NCBI RefSeq assembly: GCF_042648365.1
Contig: NZ_JBHRXI010000017.1
Location: 124,001-188,000 of the forward strand
Length of the DNA: 64,000 bases
Reading direction: 5' to 3'
Origin: Lutimaribacter_A marinistellae
GTDB taxonomy: Bacteria > Pseudomonadota > Alphaproteobacteria > Rhodobacterales > Rhodobacteraceae
The notes under the pieces were generated by a model. It was not told where the DNA came from. It saw nothing but the letters and a program-made list of their open reading frames with translations, and searched no databases. A program made the position numbers and the translations under genes. Shown in pieces: positions 1 to 8,286 of this stretch. Every line of letters begins with the position of its first letter. Positions within the stretch are counted from its first letter, which is position 1.

Positions 1-1125
1 CAGCCCTATTTCCTGCGTGGCGTGTGACAGTTTGAACCCGCCCGTTCCATCAGCGCGTGAAAGCGGCGCGAGAAAATCGTTGCAAACAGCATCGGCGGGC
101 AGGCCCATATGCGAGTTGCGCAGTCCGGGGGCGAGCCCGGCAGCGCTCCAGCTCAGCGTCTCCATGAAGTTGCGCCCCACCTGGCCGGATCCGTTGGCGA
201 CACCCTCGGGATAATCCGTCGATGCGCTTGCCAACAGCAGGCGCGGGGTTTGCACCGCCCCCGCACAGAGCATCAGGATCGGTGTTTCTATTCTCCGCAG
301 GCGCCCTTGTACCAGCGCCTCGACCGCGGCAATCCGTCGGCCGGCAGCCGGGATCAGGCGCACGACAGGGGTGTCGGCCCTAACCGTCAGGCGGCCGGTG
401 CCCGCGGCGTGGCGCAGGAACGTCACGTCGGCGGAGCCCTTGTCGCCCAAGGGACATCCACGGCTGCAATTTGCGCAGTAATTGCAGGCCGGTCGATCGT
501 CATAAGGAGCACCCAGCGCGGCACGGGTGTTGGCCTGCCACCCGAGGCCAAGCATGGTCGCAGCACGGCCCAATCTTGCGGCACCGGGGCTCAGCGGGTG
601 CGGCGGCAAGGGGAGGTGCGGGTCCGCGCCCGCAACCCCGATGAGATGTTCACATAGAGCGTAGTAGGGCGCGAGTTCCTCCAACCCGAAAGGCCAGTCC
701 ACCCCGTGTCCCGTCAAGCGGCGCAGGGCGAACGTGTCCGGGTGAAAACGATGCGCCTCGCCGACATAGCGCAGCGTTGTGCCGCCAATGCCTTGAACAT
801 GATGAATTCCCCGGCCGCCCACCTGCCGACGATCGCCATACGACAAAGCGCCCCAAACCGCGTTGAATGATCGCGGCACTTCGGTGTCGTGCGGAATGGG
901 TCCGAGATCGCCGAAGAGGATTTCGGCCCGGCTGCCAGGCTTCGTCGGAAAATCGTGACGTTCCCAATCCGGATTGGTCAGAGGGTAGTCGATTGCAGGA
1001 TCGAACCTTGGACCCGCCTCGAGCAGGAGGACATTCAAGCCCTTTTCTGCCATTCGCCATGCCGCCGCTGCGCCACCTGCACCAGAGCCGATAACGACGG
1101 CATCATGTCCGGTCAGCGCGTCCAC
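1..1125 (-). CDS. GMC-family FAD oxidoreductase (partial, C-terminus outside window)
   Basis: The reverse strand reads open from a GTG at 1125 to the window edge, giving 375 codons without a stop. An N-terminal FAD-binding motif (VVIGSGAGG) is followed by LLLEAG, a GGTT segment typical of the flavin-attachment region, and a Cys cluster (CNYCANCSRGCP). This matches GMC oxidoreductases of the gluconate/sorbitol dehydrogenase large-subunit type, which oxidise sugars or alcohols, often in the periplasm. The C-terminal half with the catalytic His is missing because the window ends. The GTG overlaps the stop of the upstream subunit-3-like gene, which suggests translational coupling. No in-frame ATG fits before the FAD motif. 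The substrate cannot be told from sequence. Confidence 0.85.
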   Translation of the reverse strand, partial: MDALTGHDAVVIGSGAGGAAAAWRMAEKGLNVLLLEAGPRFDPAIDYPLTNPDWERHDFPTKPGSRAEILFGDLGPIPHDTEVPRSFNAVWGALSYGDRRQVGGRGIHHVQGIGGTTLRYVGEAHRFHPDTFALRRLTGHGVDWPFGLEELAPYYALCEHLIGVAGADPHLPLPPHPLSPGAARLGRAATMLGLGWQANTRAALGAPYDDRPACNYCANCSRGCPLGDKGSADVTFLRHAAGTGRLTVRADTPVVRLIPAAGRRIAAVEALVQGRLRRIETPILMLCAGAVQTPRLLLASASTDYPEGVANGSGQVGRNFMETLSWSAAGLAPGLRNSHMGLPADAVCNDFLAPLSRADGTGGFKLSHATQEIGL

Positions 1126-1598
1126 GGGGGCTGATATCCATCCGGTTGTGGCGCTGACGCGAGCGCCATTCCCATGCGCGCTTCGGGCTGGGAGTAGTGC
1201 AATTCGATGGCCAAACGGCGAACGAGGGCAAGATAATAGCCCTGTGGCGTCTGTGTGCCCGCGTCCTGCATCCACGCGAGGACAGCATCCTGTTGCTCGA
1301 TCGGTCGCGTGGCGAATTCGGGGCCACCATCGTTGAGCCACCTTGTCACATTGTTCGTGATTTCTGACCAGTCGGTGCTTTTGACTAGAATTGTGTCGAT
1401 TTCGGAAACGATAGCGACAACCTCGCCGGACGGGGTCACGCCGTCGCCCGGCAGGATGCGCGAGACCATTGCCCCCAGCGTTTCGCGCCGCAGTACTGCA
1501 TCAGGCGCTTGCGCGACAGCGGCGACCGGCGCCATCAACGGACCCATGGCCGCCAGAACGGCCATGCGAAGTACGTGTCGTCGATCAGAACCCTTCAA
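1113..1598 (-). CDS. Gluconate 2-dehydrogenase subunit 3-like protein, Tat-type signal
   Basis: This small protein (about 161 aa) has a twin-arginine-like leader (SDRRHVLRMAVLAAMG, then an AVAQA cleavage-like site) and a body like the small subunit 3 of membrane gluconate/sorbitol dehydrogenases. It lies directly upstream of, and overlaps, the GMC oxidoreductase, the usual pairing for these two-subunit enzymes. I chose a TTG start at 1598 because it keeps the Arg-Arg motif and overlaps the preceding stop. An ATG at 1565 would leave a hydrophobic leader without the Arg pair. Function is inferred from family and context; the small subunit probably carries the flavin subunit through the Tat pathway. 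Confidence 0.7.
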   Translation of the reverse strand: MKGSDRRHVLRMAVLAAMGPLMAPVAAVAQAPDAVLRRETLGAMVSRILPGDGVTPSGEVVAIVSEIDTILVKSTDWSEITNNVTRWLNDGGPEFATRPIEQQDAVLAWMQDAGTQTPQGYYLALVRRLAIELHYSQPEARMGMALASAPQPDGYQPPWTR

Positions 1599-2076
1599 TG
1601 GAATGCGCGCCGATATACCCTTCAAGCCCCGTGGTGAAGTCATAGTCGGCACCGGCCGCCCAGTACTTGCCGTTCGCTCCCAGAACGCCAAGAAAACTCT
1701 GACTTTCGAAGTTGTAGCCAAAGCCCAGTTCGCCCTGAACGTCTTCGTCTCCGACAAGCCCCGTAATCTTGAATTTGCGGAGGCCGAACCCGTCATTCAA
1801 CCGGAAATGCAAAGCAGCCTTGCCGCCTGTCACGTCTCCCGACGTATCTGTTTCGCCTGAGGCCACGCCGAGTATCCCCTCGAGCGTGGGGGCGCCGCTG
1901 CCGAACAGAAGATTCAGGCCGACATAAAGTGTCGTGTCGGAACTGTTCGTGGCAACCCCGGCGGGGGGCGGCGGTGGTGGAGGAGGACCGACGCCAGCCA
2001 GGGCAGGTCCGTATCCGAGTGCGGTTGTCGAAAGCAATGCCGCCGAAAGCAAGACTGACATCCGTGATGTCATCAT
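1585..2076 (-). CDS. Small secreted beta-barrel-like protein with poly-proline linker
   Basis: A 163-aa protein with a clear Sec signal peptide (hydrophobic core then ALA), an eight-proline run straight after it, and alternating glycine/aromatic segments (LYVGLNLLFG, ELGFGYNFES, KYWAAGADYDF) that look like outer-membrane beta-strands. I do not recognise a named family. It is the first gene of a reverse-strand unit with the subunit-3-like and GMC oxidoreductase genes, overlapping the next start by 14 bases, so it may be an outer-membrane companion of that enzyme. Two adjacent ATGs (2076, 2073) can start it. Confidence 0.6.
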   Translation of the reverse strand: MMTSRMSVLLSAALLSTTALGYGPALAGVGPPPPPPPPAGVATNSSDTTLYVGLNLLFGSGAPTLEGILGVASGETDTSGDVTGGKAALHFRLNDGFGLRKFKITGLVGDEDVQGELGFGYNFESQSFLGVLGANGKYWAAGADYDFTTGLEGYIGAHSIEGF

Positions 2077-2236
2077 TCGTTTCCTTCGGAAGGTTGCCCG
2101 ACCCCTGATGAATCGTAGCAGGAAACTGCTTTCGGATACAAATTTTGATGCGCGGGGGCCGTGTTCCGCGCTCTTTTCTTTTGTGCTGCGCTCGCATACG
2201 GTTGCTGCGATGCATCATCGCCGGGGAGGAATTCGG

Positions 2237-2797
2237 GTGGCCGAACAGGATAAACCGCTGCTCATCAAACGGTATGCCAGCCGTCGTCTCTACAACACCG
2301 AAACCAGCGACTATGTCACGCTCGAAGACATCGCGGGTTTCATTCGCGAAGGGCGCGAGGTGCAGATCGTCGATCTCAAGACCGGCGACGACCTGACGCG
2401 ACAGTATCTCCTTCAGATCATTGCCGAACATGAAAGCCGGGGTGAGAACGTGCTACCGGTCAACGTGCTCAACGACCTGGTGCGCAGCTACATGGTGCCG
2501 GGCGGGGGCATGATGCCGCAATTCCTGCAAAGCTCCTTCGAGATGCTGCGCGAAAGCCAGTCGAAGATGATGGAGAACATGAACGCCATGAACCCGATGT
2601 CACAGATGCCGGGGTTCGAGGCGATGCAGGCGCAGCAGCGCGCCTTTCTCAAGGCGATGACCGGTGGATTGTCGGGCCAGTGGTCGGGGCCGGACCGGGA
2701 CCGTGACGGGGATGGCGACGGTGACACGGCCGAGGATCTGGACACCATCAAGAAGCAACTAGCCGACCTGCAAAAGAAACTGTCCAAGCTGAGCTGA
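2237..2797 (+). CDS. phaR: Polyhydroxyalkanoate synthesis regulator PhaR
   Basis: A 186-aa protein with the conserved PhaR N-terminal domain (IKRYASRRLYNTETSDYVTL) and the downstream accumulation-regulator repeats, a Met/Gln-rich middle and a C-terminal coiled-coil tail. PhaR represses phasin and PHB synthesis genes and binds both DNA and PHB. I chose the GTG at 2237 because a strong Shine-Dalgarno (GGGGAGGA, 2223-2230) lies just ahead. An in-frame ATG at 2210 is the alternative. An Asp/Arg/Gly-rich stretch near the C-terminus (DRDRDGDGDGD) looks species-specific. It overlaps the next start by one base. Confidence 0.88.
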   Translation: MAEQDKPLLIKRYASRRLYNTETSDYVTLEDIAGFIREGREVQIVDLKTGDDLTRQYLLQIIAEHESRGENVLPVNVLNDLVRSYMVPGGGMMPQFLQSSFEMLRESQSKMMENMNAMNPMSQMPGFEAMQAQQRAFLKAMTGGLSGQWSGPDRDRDGDGDGDTAEDLDTIKKQLADLQKKLSKLS

Positions 2798-3558
2798 TGT
2801 GGCGGGCCGCCGCCACTGTCCTTTGGATCTCGATGGCAGGAGCGGCTGCAGCGCAGGCTCTGTTGACCCCGGCATGGGATGATATCTGCGCGCTGGGATC
2901 CGAGCGCGAGACGGGCTGTGCGGCCATCCGCGACCGGCAGACGGTGACTGCCAGCGAACGACCGTGGAGCGCGATCGGACGAGTTAATTTCGCCAGCACG
3001 GATATCCGGTCGCATTGCACTGGCGTGTTGATCGGCGAGCGGTTGGTACTGACCGCCGCGCATTGTCTGTGGAACGCGCCGCGCAAGCGATGGATTCCCC
3101 CGGAAAGCCTGCGGTTCGTGGCGGGATACCAACAAGGGCGCGCTGCGGCTGTCTCGAACGTCAGGGGGTATCGCATGGATCCCTCGCAGGGGCGGGCCGG
3201 GGTTTTCGATACGAGGGTGGCGGTCGACTGGGCCTTGCTGGAGCTTGCCGAACCCATCGGACGCGATGTGGGAACCTTGCCGCTTGCCACGAGCGGAGAG
3301 GCACCTTTTGCTGCCGGTTATCCGGCGCTGCGCCCACACCTGCTCAGCCGGACGGATAACTGCGCGACACGCCGCACGGCAGAGGGGCTTTTGCGCGCGC
3401 ATTGTCCGCTGATGAAGGGGGATTCAGGCGCACCATTGCTGACCGAGGGGCCGGAGGGGTTGCGCGTGCTGGGCATTCTTTCCCGAGTCGCCCCGACGCC
3501 CAAAGGCATCGAGGCGGTCTTTCTGCCTTACGCGTTGTTCGGCGTTGACGAGACCTGA
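2797..3558 (+). CDS. Secreted trypsin-like serine protease (S1 family)
   Basis: A 253-aa protein with an N-terminal signal peptide (about residues 1-20) and a trypsin-fold catalytic triad: His89 in LTAAHC, Asp144 in VDWALLEL and Ser210 in KGDSGAP. Paired cysteines fit disulfides in the periplasm or outside the cell. Its start overlaps the phaR stop by one base (TGATG), so the two are probably co-transcribed, although a functional link to PHB is not evident. The gene ends three bases before the convergent aminotransferase. Substrate unknown. Confidence 0.82.
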   Translation: MWRAAATVLWISMAGAAAAQALLTPAWDDICALGSERETGCAAIRDRQTVTASERPWSAIGRVNFASTDIRSHCTGVLIGERLVLTAAHCLWNAPRKRWIPPESLRFVAGYQQGRAAAVSNVRGYRMDPSQGRAGVFDTRVAVDWALLELAEPIGRDVGTLPLATSGEAPFAAGYPALRPHLLSRTDNCATRRTAEGLLRAHCPLMKGDSGAPLLTEGPEGLRVLGILSRVAPTPKGIEAVFLPYALFGVDET

Positions 3559-3561
3559 CCC

Positions 3562-4761
3562 TCAGGTGCCGTAGGCGCGTGCAGGGCCGGTCACCTCGGC
3601 CAGTGCATCCAGCAGGATATCGGCGATCACGTCGAGCTCGCCTTGAGTAAGGCGCACGGGCAGCCGCACGTCGCAGGCCCGCATCAGCATCGCGCGGGTC
3701 TGTGGCAGCTCTACCTGCTCTGGCAGGAACTGCCAGTTCCAGAAGGCGCGGGCATTGTCCTGGCTCAACCCGAAGACCTGAACCTTGACGCCACGGGCCT
3801 CGGCCGCTGCGGCAAAGGCGCGGGTCTCGGCCTCGTCAAGGCCCAGCAGATTGAACTGTATGGAATCGGGTGCGCGCCGTTCCGGTGCGAGCGGTGCAGG
3901 GACGTCGATGAAGGCACTCATGCCGAGTTTCGCAGCAACATAGTCATGGTTGCGCAACCCGTCTTTCACGCGCCGCGCCAGTTCCGGCAACTGCGGTCTA
4001 ATCACTGCGGCAGACAGGTTGTTCATGCGAAGATTGTAGAGCGGCAACTGGTTCTGCCACTTGGTAAAGGCCTTCGACAGCTCGGCGTCGGGCTTGTGTT
4101 TTTTCCATGCATGCTCGTATGCGCCCGACATGATGACGGCGCGCGCGACGAGGTCGGCATCGTCGGTGACGAGAATGCCGCCTTCGCCAGCGTTAATCAT
4201 CTTGTAGGACTGGAACGAGAAACAGCCGACGCGCCCGATCGTGCCGATGTTTCGGCCTGCCCATGTGGTACCCAATGAATGAGCGGCATCCTCGATCACA
4301 GGCAGCCCACGCGCGTCGCACAGTGCCATGATCGCGTCCATGTCGGAGGTATGGCCGCGCATATGGCTGATGATGACGGCCTGCACATTGTCGAGCTTCG
4401 CCTCGAAATCGGCGAGGTTCACCCGGTAGTTCTCGCCAACTTCGCACAGGACGGGAATGCATTCGGCATGCACGACCGACGAGGGCACGGCAGCGAAGGT
4501 GAAGCCGGGGATCAGCACCCGAGAGTCTCGCGGCAGATCCAGCGCCTTGAGCGACAGGAAGAGAGCTGCCGAGCAGGACGAAACGGCCAAGGCGTAGCGT
4601 GTGCCCATGAGATCCGCGAATTCCGCCTCTAGCAGAGAAACCGGCGCATCCTGTGGTGCCGTGTAGCGAAACAGGTCGCCCGATTGCATCAGGGCGTCGA
4701 TGGCCTCACGTGCCGCGTCGGGGATGGGTTCGGCAGCGTGAACATTTGGAGGTTGCGTCAT
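3562..4761 (-). CDS. DegT/DnrJ/EryC1/StrS-family PLP-dependent aminotransferase
   Basis: A 399-aa protein of the sugar-aminotransferase fold. The PLP-binding Asp158 (IEDAAHSLG) and Schiff-base Lys187 (SFQSYKMINAGEGG) are in place. Family members transfer amino groups to keto-sugars for surface polysaccharides or antibiotics, but no sugar-biosynthesis genes lie nearby, so the substrate is open. A Shine-Dalgarno-like AGGAA precedes the ATG at 4761 and a 15-bp palindrome lies just upstream. It is a single gene on the reverse strand, convergent with the protease. Confidence 0.85.
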   Translation of the reverse strand: MTQPPNVHAAEPIPDAAREAIDALMQSGDLFRYTAPQDAPVSLLEAEFADLMGTRYALAVSSCSAALFLSLKALDLPRDSRVLIPGFTFAAVPSSVVHAECIPVLCEVGENYRVNLADFEAKLDNVQAVIISHMRGHTSDMDAIMALCDARGLPVIEDAAHSLGTTWAGRNIGTIGRVGCFSFQSYKMINAGEGGILVTDDADLVARAVIMSGAYEHAWKKHKPDAELSKAFTKWQNQLPLYNLRMNNLSAAVIRPQLPELARRVKDGLRNHDYVAAKLGMSAFIDVPAPLAPERRAPDSIQFNLLGLDEAETRAFAAAAEARGVKVQVFGLSQDNARAFWNWQFLPEQVELPQTRAMLMRACDVRLPVRLTQGELDVIADILLDALAEVTGPARAYGT

Positions 4762-4777
4762 ATTTCAGATTCCTGAA

Positions 4778-4792
4778 TTCCCATTTTGGGAA
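4778..4792. promoter_or_regulatory. Perfect palindrome upstream of the aminotransferase gene
   Basis: TTCCCA-TTT-TGGGAA is a perfect inverted repeat 17 bases ahead of the aminotransferase ATG at 4761. Its position fits an operator overlapping the promoter or leader. No regulator is assigned. Confidence 0.35.
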
Positions 4793-4825
4793 ACATAAAT
4801 CCATTCGATGGCGCAGGCCAAATGG

Positions 4826-4848
4826 AATCTGCCCGGCGCGGGCAGATT
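4826..4848 (-). terminator. Hairpin downstream of the gamma-glutamylamine oxidase gene
   Basis: AATCTGCCC / GGGCAGATT with a five-base loop forms a 9-bp perfect stem 25 bases past the oxidase stop codon. It lies between two same-strand genes, so it plausibly ends the catabolic operon. No long T-run follows. Confidence 0.5.
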
Positions 4849-4873
4849 TCATGAAATCGTCACGTGTCCGGTG

Positions 4874-6178
4874 TCAGACGCCCAGCCGGTCGCGCAGGGC
4901 GTACCAACTCATCGCCAGTACAAGGAGTGGCGAACGCAACGCCGGACCGCCGGGAAAGGGCAGGCTGGGGATGCTGGCCATTGCATCGAACCCGTCAGTC
5001 TCGCCCGCGATGGCCTGTGCCATCAGTTGGCCGGCATGCGTGGCCGTACCAACGCCATGGCCGGAATAGCCCGAGGCAGACAGGATGTTCGGCCCGACCC
5101 GGGCAAGGTAGGGCATCCGCCGCATGGTGATCGCCAGCGTCCCGCCCCAGGCATAGTCGATGCGGATGTCGCGCAAATGCGGAAAGATCTCGGTCATCGG
5201 TTTGCGCACCAGCGCCGCGATGTCGGACGGAAAGCGATAGCCATAGGTTTCGCCACCGCCCCAGAGCAGTCGCTTGTCGCGGCTCAGTCGGAAATAATTC
5301 ACCACGAACTTGGTATCCGCCATCGCCACGTCGCGCGACAGTACCTGCGCCGCGTCATCGCCCAGCGGTTCGGTGGCGACGATGAAGTTGTTGATCGGCA
5401 TGACACGCGCGGCAACCTTCGGTGCCAGCCTGCCGAGATAGCCGTTGCAGGCGAGGATCACGTGATCCGCCGTGACGGTGCCGCCCGCGCTGCGCAGCAC
5501 GACGGGGCCGCCCTCCCGCAGGTCGAGCACCTCGGTACCTTCGTAAATGATGGCGCCGGCGGCTTCGGCCGCGCGGGCAAGACCCAGCACATAGTTCAGA
5601 GGATGCAGATGGGCGGAATGCTCATCAAGGATGCCGCCGTGGTAAAGCGGCGACGGGCAGAGCGCGCCCATCGTGTCACGGTCCAGCTTTTCGATCCCAC
5701 CGCGGCCATAGCGTTCCTGCAGGAAATCGGCATAGCCGTGCATTTCCTTTGTTTCTTTCGCGGTGAAGCCCGCAACGCCGACGCCGGGCTTCAGATCGCA
5801 GTCGATTTCGTGCCTTGCGATCAGGTTCTTGGTCAGGTTCAGCGCGTCCTCGGCCAACTCCCAAAGGCGGTCGGCATCGGCGCGGCCCATCAGGGCCTCG
5901 ATCTCGTCCTGCTCCTTGCGCTGACCCATGATCAGCTGGCCGCCGTTTCGACCCGATGCACCGAAGCCCGCCCTGTGCGCCTCGAGCACGACAACACGCC
6001 GTCCGGCCTCGGCCAGGTGCAGCGCGGCGGACAGCCCGGTATAGCCCGCGCCGACGATGCAGACATCGGCGCGCACCTCGCCATCCAGCGCGGAGCGCTG
6101 CGGTGGAGGGTTGGCCGTAGCTGCGTACCAACTGCGCGGATACTCGCCCGCGCGGTCATTCGAATAGAGCAGGTTCAT
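4874..6178 (-). CDS. FAD-dependent oxidoreductase, gamma-glutamylputrescine oxidase (PuuB)-like
   Basis: A 434-aa DAO-family flavoprotein: dinucleotide-binding motif VGAGYTGLSAALHLAEAG near residue 40, then the GRNGGQ signature and a C-terminal GYSGHG segment typical of PuuB and related amine oxidases. PuuB oxidises gamma-glutamylputrescine to the aldehyde with release of ammonia and H2O2. It lies eight bases after a PuuA-like ligase on the same strand, so I infer it oxidises the gamma-glutamyl amine made by that ligase. The ATG at 6178 (MNLLYS) is chosen; an upstream in-frame start would overlap the ligase gene. The exact amine is uncertain. Confidence 0.82.
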   Translation of the reverse strand: MNLLYSNDRAGEYPRSWYAATANPPPQRSALDGEVRADVCIVGAGYTGLSAALHLAEAGRRVVVLEAHRAGFGASGRNGGQLIMGQRKEQDEIEALMGRADADRLWELAEDALNLTKNLIARHEIDCDLKPGVGVAGFTAKETKEMHGYADFLQERYGRGGIEKLDRDTMGALCPSPLYHGGILDEHSAHLHPLNYVLGLARAAEAAGAIIYEGTEVLDLREGGPVVLRSAGGTVTADHVILACNGYLGRLAPKVAARVMPINNFIVATEPLGDDAAQVLSRDVAMADTKFVVNYFRLSRDKRLLWGGGETYGYRFPSDIAALVRKPMTEIFPHLRDIRIDYAWGGTLAITMRRMPYLARVGPNILSASGYSGHGVGTATHAGQLMAQAIAGETDGFDAMASIPSLPFPGGPALRSPLLVLAMSWYALRDRLGV

Positions 6179-6186
6179 CGCGCGCC

Positions 6187-7545
6187 TCAGACGTTGAGCA
6201 ACAGGTGCTCGCGCTCCCACGGGGAGATGACTTGCAGGAATTCCTCGTATTCCGCGCGCTTCACGATGCCGTAGACCCGGGCGAATTCTTCGCCAAGCAC
6301 CTTGTGCAGGGCGGTGGCCTCGTCAAAAAGTTCCAGCGCCTGGCCCATGACTTGGGGGATATCGCCTTCGCCCTCATAGGCGTCGCCGTAGAATTGGCGG
6401 CGCGGGCGTTTCTCTTCCATCAGGCCGAGATACCCGCAGGCGAGCGAGGCGGCGATGCCCAGGTATGGGTTGCAATCCATACCCGCGATCCGGTTCTCGA
6501 TCCGTCGGCTGTCGGGGCCCGAAAGCGGAACGCGAATGCCCGTCGTCCGGTTGTCGCGCGCCCATTCGAGGTTGATGGGGGCCGCGTGGTCGCGCACGTA
6601 GCGCCGGTAGGAGTTCACGTAGGGCGCCATCACGGCAAGCGCGGCGGGCATGTGGTTCTGCAGCCCCGCGATGAAGTGATAGAACGCATCCGTCTCGCCG
6701 CCTTGCGGTCCGACGAACACGTTTCGCCCGGTTTCCATGTCGACGATGGAGTGATGAATATGCATCGCGCTGCCAGGCTCATCCGCGATGGGCTTGGCCA
6801 TGAAGGTTGCGAAACAGTCATGTCGCAACGCTGCCTCGCGGATCAGGCGTTTGAAATAGAACACCTCGTCGGCCAATTTGACCGGATCGCCGTGGCGCAG
6901 GTTGATTTCCAGCTGACCGGCCCCGCCTTCCTGCGTGATGCCGTCGATCTCGAACCCCTGTGCCTCGGCGAAATCGTAGATGTCATCAATCACCGGTCCG
7001 AACTCGTCCACGGCCGTCATCGAATAGGCTTGCCGCGCGGCGGCAGGGCGGCCCGAACGGCCCGTCATCGGTTCGATGTCGCGCGCGGGGTCGAGGTTAC
7101 GCGCGATCAGGAAGAATTCCATTTCCGGCGCGACGATGGGTTTCCAGCCCTGTTCCTTGTAAAGGCCGACCACCCGCTTGAGCACGTTGCGCGGGCTGAA
7201 GGGGATCGGGTCGCCATCGCGGTCATAGGCGTCATGGATTACCTGCAGGGTCCAGTCGCCGGTCCAGGGGGCAGCGGTGGCCGTGCCCATGTCGGGCTTG
7301 AGGATCATGTCGCGTTCGATGAACCCGTCTTCGCCCGCGGCCTCGCCCCAGTCGCCGGTGATGGTCTGGTAAAAAATGCTGTCGGGCAGGTGGAAATAGC
7401 TTTGCCGCGCGAATTTCGACGCAGGCACGGCCTTGCCACGGGCGATGCCGGGCAGGTCGGCGATCACGCATTCGACCTCGTCCAGCCGGCGGTTTTCCAG
7501 GTAGGCCTGCGCAGGGCCGGGAAGTTGCTTTGTCCAGTCGGCCAT
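6187..7545 (-). CDS. Glutamine synthetase family protein, gamma-glutamylputrescine synthetase (PuuA)-like
   Basis: A 452-aa type I glutamine-synthetase fold protein with the EMEFF metal-binding segment, GQLEINL, the HIHHS motif and NRTTGIRVP. The protein's divergence from GlnA and its neighbours (PuuB-like oxidase, glutamine-amidotransferase-like hydrolase) point to ATP-dependent gamma-glutamylation of an amine such as putrescine or ethanolamine instead of ammonia. The ATG at 7545 overlaps the stop of the upstream gene (TGATG); a GTG at 7548 is the alternative. It is coupled to both neighbours. Confidence 0.83.
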   Translation of the reverse strand: MADWTKQLPGPAQAYLENRRLDEVECVIADLPGIARGKAVPASKFARQSYFHLPDSIFYQTITGDWGEAAGEDGFIERDMILKPDMGTATAAPWTGDWTLQVIHDAYDRDGDPIPFSPRNVLKRVVGLYKEQGWKPIVAPEMEFFLIARNLDPARDIEPMTGRSGRPAAARQAYSMTAVDEFGPVIDDIYDFAEAQGFEIDGITQEGGAGQLEINLRHGDPVKLADEVFYFKRLIREAALRHDCFATFMAKPIADEPGSAMHIHHSIVDMETGRNVFVGPQGGETDAFYHFIAGLQNHMPAALAVMAPYVNSYRRYVRDHAAPINLEWARDNRTTGIRVPLSGPDSRRIENRIAGMDCNPYLGIAASLACGYLGLMEEKRPRRQFYGDAYEGEGDIPQVMGQALELFDEATALHKVLGEEFARVYGIVKRAEYEEFLQVISPWEREHLLLNV

Positions 7546-8225
7546 CACATGCGCTCCTTGAGGAAGAACTCGGCCATCTGCCTGCCGACGGACGAGGCAT
7601 CGACCGGACCGGCAAGGTGTTCCGAGGCTTTGGCGAGTTGATCGTCCGGGATGACACCCTTGCCTCGGGTCCGGATCAGCCCGGCGATGAAATCAGTATC
7701 ATATTCGGGATGCGGCTGAACCGTCCAGATCGTGTCGCCATAGGCGAGGATCGCATTCTGGCAGAATGCGTTGCCGGCAAGAACGCGGGCGCCCTCGGGC
7801 CGTTCGGTCACCTGGTCCTGATGCCAGGCATTCAGCGTAAGCGAGCCGGTTTCGGTCTCGTAGGTCGTGCGCCCGATGGCCCACCCACCCGAGAATTTTT
7901 CGACCTTGCCGCCAAGCGCCTGGGCGATGATCTGGTGGCCGAAACAGACACCGATAAGTGGCAGTGCGGCAGCATGAATCTCGCGGATCAGCTGCTCCAA
8001 CGGAGGGATCCAGGCGTGGTCCTCGTAGGCGCCATGGCGCGAACCGGTGATCAGCCAGCCGTCCGCGGCAAGGGCCCCGTCGGGAAAGACGCCGTCGACA
8101 ACGGCATAGGTTTCGAAGGTAAACCCATGCCCGCCGAGGAGGGATTCAAACATGAAATCGTAGTCTCCGGTGCGCTCGATAAGCGAATCCGGGGCGTGGC
8201 CGGTTTGCAGGATGCCGATCTTCAT
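7545..8225 (-). CDS. Class I glutamine amidotransferase-like protein
   Basis: A 226-aa protein with a class I amidotransferase fold: nucleophile Cys94 (GVCFGHQ) and catalytic His172/Glu174 (QPHPEY). In a puu-like operon this enzyme would hydrolyse the gamma-glutamyl bond of the oxidised product and return glutamate, the role PuuD plays in E. coli. It resembles the GMP-synthase-like amidotransferase branch more than canonical PuuD, so the role is inferred from context. It is the first gene of a three-gene reverse unit, and a perfect AATTTGATCAAATT palindrome sits nine bases ahead of its ATG. Confidence 0.78.
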   Translation of the reverse strand: MKIGILQTGHAPDSLIERTGDYDFMFESLLGGHGFTFETYAVVDGVFPDGALAADGWLITGSRHGAYEDHAWIPPLEQLIREIHAAALPLIGVCFGHQIIAQALGGKVEKFSGGWAIGRTTYETETGSLTLNAWHQDQVTERPEGARVLAGNAFCQNAILAYGDTIWTVQPHPEYDTDFIAGLIRTRGKGVIPDDQLAKASEHLAGPVDASSVGRQMAEFFLKERM

Positions 8226-8233
8226 AAATCACC

Positions 8234-8247
8234 AATTTGATCAAATT
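8234..8247. promoter_or_regulatory. TTTGATCAAA palindrome, copy 1 (upstream of amidotransferase operon)
   Basis: AATTTGATCAAATT is a perfect 14-bp palindrome nine bases upstream of the amidotransferase ATG. Its core recurs at 9667-9676 ahead of the neighbouring glutamine-synthetase-like gene. Two copies in front of two functionally related units make it a good candidate operator for a local regulator, which is not encoded in this cluster. Confidence 0.55.
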
Positions 8248-8286
8248 CAGCCTATCGCAGCGATCCGCGATGGGCAAGGGAGGGGA

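Noticed and set aside
3553..3567. Palindrome ACCTGA-CCC-TCAGGT between convergent genes
   Set aside because: It arises because both genes end in Thr-stop (ACC TGA). The arms are only six bases, too short to argue for a terminator.
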